In this document: piece by piece, positions 5,808 through 7,565 of the stretch | How the letters are laid out: every line of letters starts with the position of its first letter | How positions within the stretch are numbered: position 1 is the stretch's first letter | Made by a program: the position numbers and the translations under genes | NCBI GenBank assembly: GCA_022600255.1 | Contig: JAHZKU010000147.1 | Coordinates: 1-7,565 of the forward strand | Source of the DNA: Actinomycetes bacterium | Lineage (GTDB): Bacteria; Actinomycetota; Actinomycetes; S36-B12; GCA-2699445 | Length of the DNA: 7,565 bases | Direction: 5' to 3' | The notes under the pieces: generated by a model | Told to the model about the DNA's origin: nothing | The model's database searches: none | Seen by the model: the letters and a program-made list of their open reading frames with translations, nothing else

Positions 5808-5811
5808 GAAC

Positions 5812-6948
5812 ATGCAGCTTCAAGTGGGCACTCAGACGGTCCGTCCGCCGGTGGTGCTGGCCCCGATGGCGGGGATTACCAACGCGGCGTTCCGGCAACT
5901 CTGCCGCGAGTACGGGGCGGGCCTGTACGTGTCTGAAATGGTGACCGCCCGGGCTTTTGTGGAGGAAGACCCTAAGACACTACGCATGACCCGGTTCGAG
6001 GCCGAAGAGACGCCCCGGTCGTTGCAGTTCTATTCAGTGGATCCCGCAGCGCTTCTTGCTGCGGTACAGCGCGTGGCTACCGAAGATCTTGCCGATCACA
6101 TCGACCTCAATTTTGGCTGCCCCGTGAAGAAGGTAACGCGCAAGGGCGGCGGTGCTGCATTGCCCTGGAAACGGGACCTGTTCGCAGCCCTCATCGATGC
6201 CGCGTTACGCGGTGCGGGCGGTCGCATTCCCGTGACCATCAAGATGCGGGTGGGTATCGACGCTGATCACGAAACGTACCTGGAAGCGGGTCGGACGGCC
6301 GCGGAGAAGGGCATCAGCTGGGTGGCGTTGCACGCACGCACAGCGCAGCAGTACTACGGTGGCCAGGCAGATTGGTCCAAGATTGCCCGCCTCACCGAAG
6401 CGCTCGCGCCTTACCAGATCCCCGTCCTAGGGAACGGCGACATCTTTTCTGCCGCCGACGCGGTGCGCATGATGGCCGAAACCGGCTGCGATGGCGTCGT
6501 TGTTGGTCGGGGCTGTTTGGGGAGGCCGTGGCTTTTCGGCCAACTCGCCGACGCACTCAACGGAAACGAGCCACAACCAGATCCCGATCTGGCCACCGTT
6601 GTGGCCACCTATCGTCGTCACGCCGAGCTACTCGTGGAGCATATGGGGCAGCACACCGGCACTCGGGAAATCCGTAAACACCACGCCTGGTACTTCAAGG
6701 GTTTTTCGGTGCCCCGGCAAGTGCGTGCCGGGCTTGGCCAGGTTGAGTCCCTAGATCAAGTGGATGAGCAGTTGGCCCAAATCAATCTGGACCAGCAGGC
6801 CAATCTCGACATTGCCACGGCGCCGCGCGGCCGCACCAGCAAGGCCCGCGAAGTGGCGCTTCCGGCTGGCTGGTTACGCAGCAGGCAGCTGGACTCAGCT
6901 GAGCAGGCGGTCCTAGCACATGCCGAGACCGCGGACAGCGGCGGCTGA
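5812..6948 (+). CDS. dusB: tRNA-dihydrouridine synthase B
   Basis: This FMN-dependent cytoplasmic enzyme reduces uridines in the tRNA D-loop to dihydrouridine with NAD(P)H. At 378 aa it has the usual length for actinobacterial DusB/NifR3. The TIM barrel covers about 10-245: VVLAPMAGITNAAFR (14-28), SEMVTARAF (41-49), LQFYS (71-75), and the active-site loop DLNFGCPVKKVTRKGGGAAL (98-117) with catalytic Cys103. Further along are VTIKMRVG (141-148), the HAR motif (174-176), GNGDIFSAADA (207-217) and VGRGCLGRPWLFG (231-243), the FMN phosphate site. The helical tRNA-binding domain follows, with REIRKHHAWYFKGF (285-298). The tail at 338-378 (PRGR...LPAGWL...SGG) resembles the extension I know from actinobacterial DusB. 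The ATG start has no clear ribosome binding site, so a leaderless message is plausible. A shorter in-frame GTG at 5824 is less likely. The gene diverges from the DUF3152 gene and precedes ppdK by 153 bp. Confidence 0.96.
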   Translation: MQLQVGTQTVRPPVVLAPMAGITNAAFRQLCREYGAGLYVSEMVTARAFVEEDPKTLRMTRFEAEETPRSLQFYSVDPAALLAAVQRVATEDLADHIDLNFGCPVKKVTRKGGGAALPWKRDLFAALIDAALRGAGGRIPVTIKMRVGIDADHETYLEAGRTAAEKGISWVALHARTAQQYYGGQADWSKIARLTEALAPYQIPVLGNGDIFSAADAVRMMAETGCDGVVVGRGCLGRPWLFGQLADALNGNEPQPDPDLATVVATYRRHAELLVEHMGQHTGTREIRKHHAWYFKGFSVPRQVRAGLGQVESLDQVDEQLAQINLDQQANLDIATAPRGRTSKAREVALPAGWLRSRQLDSAEQAVLAHAETADSGG

Positions 6949-6949
6949 C

Positions 6950-6967
6950 CCGCACCCTAGGTTGCGG
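6950..6967. repeat. Near-perfect 18-bp palindrome just after dusB
   Basis: CCGCACCCTAGGTTGCGG pairs with its own reverse complement at all but one position pair (6955/6962) and begins 2 nt after the dusB stop. As RNA the stem would have too small a loop unless only the outer CCGCA/TGCGG arms pair, and no T-run follows. It could be a weak 3'-end structure or a DNA-binding site ahead of ppdK. No regulator is implied by the sequence. Confidence 0.28.
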
Positions 6968-7030
6968 CAGTTCGGGCGCTCTCGTGCCGGACTGACGAAA
7001 CCAGCGGCTCTCATGGGAGTTCACCCTGAG

Positions 7031-7059
7031 TTGCTCCGTCTTTGGTGAAAGAATGGAAT
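7031..7059 (+). promoter_or_regulatory. Candidate ppdK promoter
   Basis: TTGCTC (7031-7036) and TGGAAT (7054-7059) are separated by 17 nt and match the -35 and -10 consensus at 3 of 6 and 4 of 6 bases. They would start transcription near 7066, about 36 nt before the ppdK ATG. The match is modest; other placements in the 153-bp gap are possible. Confidence 0.27.
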
Positions 7060-7086
7060 CCGGAGCAGGGCCGGAATCGTCCGGTC
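7059..7086 (+). promoter_or_regulatory. Mutually exclusive hairpin arms ahead of the ppdK ribosome binding site
   Basis: CCGGA at 7071-7075 can pair with TCCGG upstream (7059-7063, loop of 7) or with TCCGG downstream (7080-7084, ATCG loop). The downstream hairpin extends to 7 bp counting one G-U pair (7069-7075 with 7080-7086) and ends one base before the purine-rich ribosome binding site. If both arms are transcribed, the two folds exclude each other. The stems are short and no known riboswitch is recognised, so a regulatory role is speculative. Confidence 0.25.
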
Positions 7087-7088
7087 AG

Positions 7089-7093
7089 GGAGG
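7089..7093 (+). promoter_or_regulatory. Ribosome binding site fixing the ppdK start
   Basis: GGAGG (within AGGGAGGGA) lies 8 nt before the ATG at 7102. It supports this ATG over the later in-frame ATG codons at 7117 and 7192, which have no comparable site. Confidence 0.6.
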
Positions 7094-7101
7094 GACCAGC
7101 A

Positions 7102-7565
7102 ATGAGTGGTGTGCAAATGGCAAGCGATTCGGACGCCGAGGAACAGTCCATCGGGCAGGAGACTTGGGTTTTTCCATTCTCCGCCGGCGACATGTCCATG
7201 AAGGACCTCCTCGGAGGCAAGGGTGCCAACCTCGCTGAAATGGCCAGGCTCGGTATTCCAGTACCCCCCGGATTCAACATCACGACCGCGGCCTGCCGCG
7301 CCTATCTGACCGGCGGCGCTGAACCCAGTGGGCTTACCGAGCAAATCGACGAACAGTTGCGGGCGTTAGAGGATGTCGTGGGGCGTGGCCTAGGCGATGC
7401 CGAGGATCCCCTCTTGGTCTCGGTTCGGTCAGGGGCCAAGTTCTCTATGCCGGGCATGATGGAGACCGTGCTGGATATCGGGCTTAACGATCAGAGTGTG
7501 GAAGGGCTGGCGACCCAAGCGGGCGACCCGCACTTTGCCTGGGACTCCTACCGCCGACTCATTCA
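7102..7565 (+). CDS. ppdK: Pyruvate, phosphate dikinase, N-terminal part (runs off the window)
   Basis: PPDK interconverts pyruvate, ATP and phosphate with phosphoenolpyruvate, AMP and pyrophosphate in the cytoplasm. Only the first 154 codons of a protein that is normally ~880-900 aa are present; the frame is open to the window edge. After a hydrophilic N-terminus of about 20 residues, TWVFPFSAGD (21-30) leads to the nucleotide-binding-domain signature DLLGGKGANLAEMARLGIPV (35-54) and PPGFNITTAACRAY (55-68). VSVRSGAKFSMPGMMETVLD (106-125) is the conserved ATP-grasp segment with the characteristic SxRSGAxxSMPGMM; the Arg is present. GDPHFAWDSYRRLI (141-154) continues the PPDK pattern. RSGAKFSMPGMM together with GGKGANLAEM favours PPDK over the related PEP synthase. 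The central phospho-histidine and C-terminal PEP/pyruvate domains lie outside the window. The gene lies 153 bp after dusB on the same strand and may have its own promoter. Confidence 0.95.
   Translation, partial: MSGVQMASDSDAEEQSIGQETWVFPFSAGDMSMKDLLGGKGANLAEMARLGIPVPPGFNITTAACRAYLTGGAEPSGLTEQIDEQLRALEDVVGRGLGDAEDPLLVSVRSGAKFSMPGMMETVLDIGLNDQSVEGLATQAGDPHFAWDSYRRLI

Noticed and set aside
5718..5811. Minus-strand TTGACC as a -35 for the DUF3152 gene
   Set aside because: The nearest -10-like hexamer (TAGACA) is 24 nt away, too far for a standard promoter.
7013..7048. 11-codon ATG...TGA mini-ORF ahead of ppdK as a leader peptide
   Set aside because: No ribosome binding site, no run of regulatory codons, and it may lie upstream of the transcription start.

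Overview
The window looks like chromosome from an actinobacterium (Actinomycetota). By eye the base composition is moderately high GC, near 60%. The gene content points the same way: a DUF2510 protein, a DUF6703-type membrane protein, a DUF3152-type secreted metallopeptidase, a DusB with the C-terminal extension ending in SGG that I know from actinobacteria, and a single-chain (alpha2-type) glycyl-tRNA synthetase. I cannot place it below phylum/class level. I see no rRNA, tRNA, CRISPR array, insertion sequence, prophage gene or integrase.

Layout, left to right. (i) 1-630, plus strand: the 3' part of a membrane protein with an Ig-like outer region, one membrane span and a cytoplasmic DUF2510 tail. 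(ii) 664-1089, minus strand: a small DUF6703-type membrane protein, convergent with the first gene across a short inverted repeat. (iii) 1320-1715 and 1795-3168, plus strand: an antibiotic-biosynthesis-monooxygenase (ABM) fold protein followed by glyS. (iv) 3169-3837: a poorly coding stretch containing a short membrane-anchored ORF (3396-3674) that resembles a damaged FMN-binding-domain protein. (v) 3838-4620, plus strand: a compact ApbE flavin transferase. (vi) 4665-5717, minus strand: a secreted metzincin-like DUF3152 protein with an extra C-terminal domain. (vii) 5812-6948, plus strand: the tRNA-dihydrouridine synthase dusB. (viii) 7102 to the window end, plus strand: the start of ppdK (pyruvate, phosphate dikinase), which runs off the edge.

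Most of the window is housekeeping: tRNA charging (glyS), tRNA modification (dusB) and central carbon metabolism (ppdK), with small clade-specific envelope proteins between them. The one real gene partnership is flavinylation. ApbE transfers FMN onto a Thr/Ser in a D-x-x-S/T-G-A-T/S motif of FMN-binding-domain proteins. Such a protein is expected next to apbE, but here the candidate partner stops inside that motif (DTLSGRA, then a stop codon), so apbE has no intact partner in view.

I found no convincing new multi-gene system. The observations most worth checking are the broken flavinylation substrate beside apbE, the C-terminal domain on the DUF3152 protein, and the alternative hairpins just ahead of the ppdK ribosome binding site.
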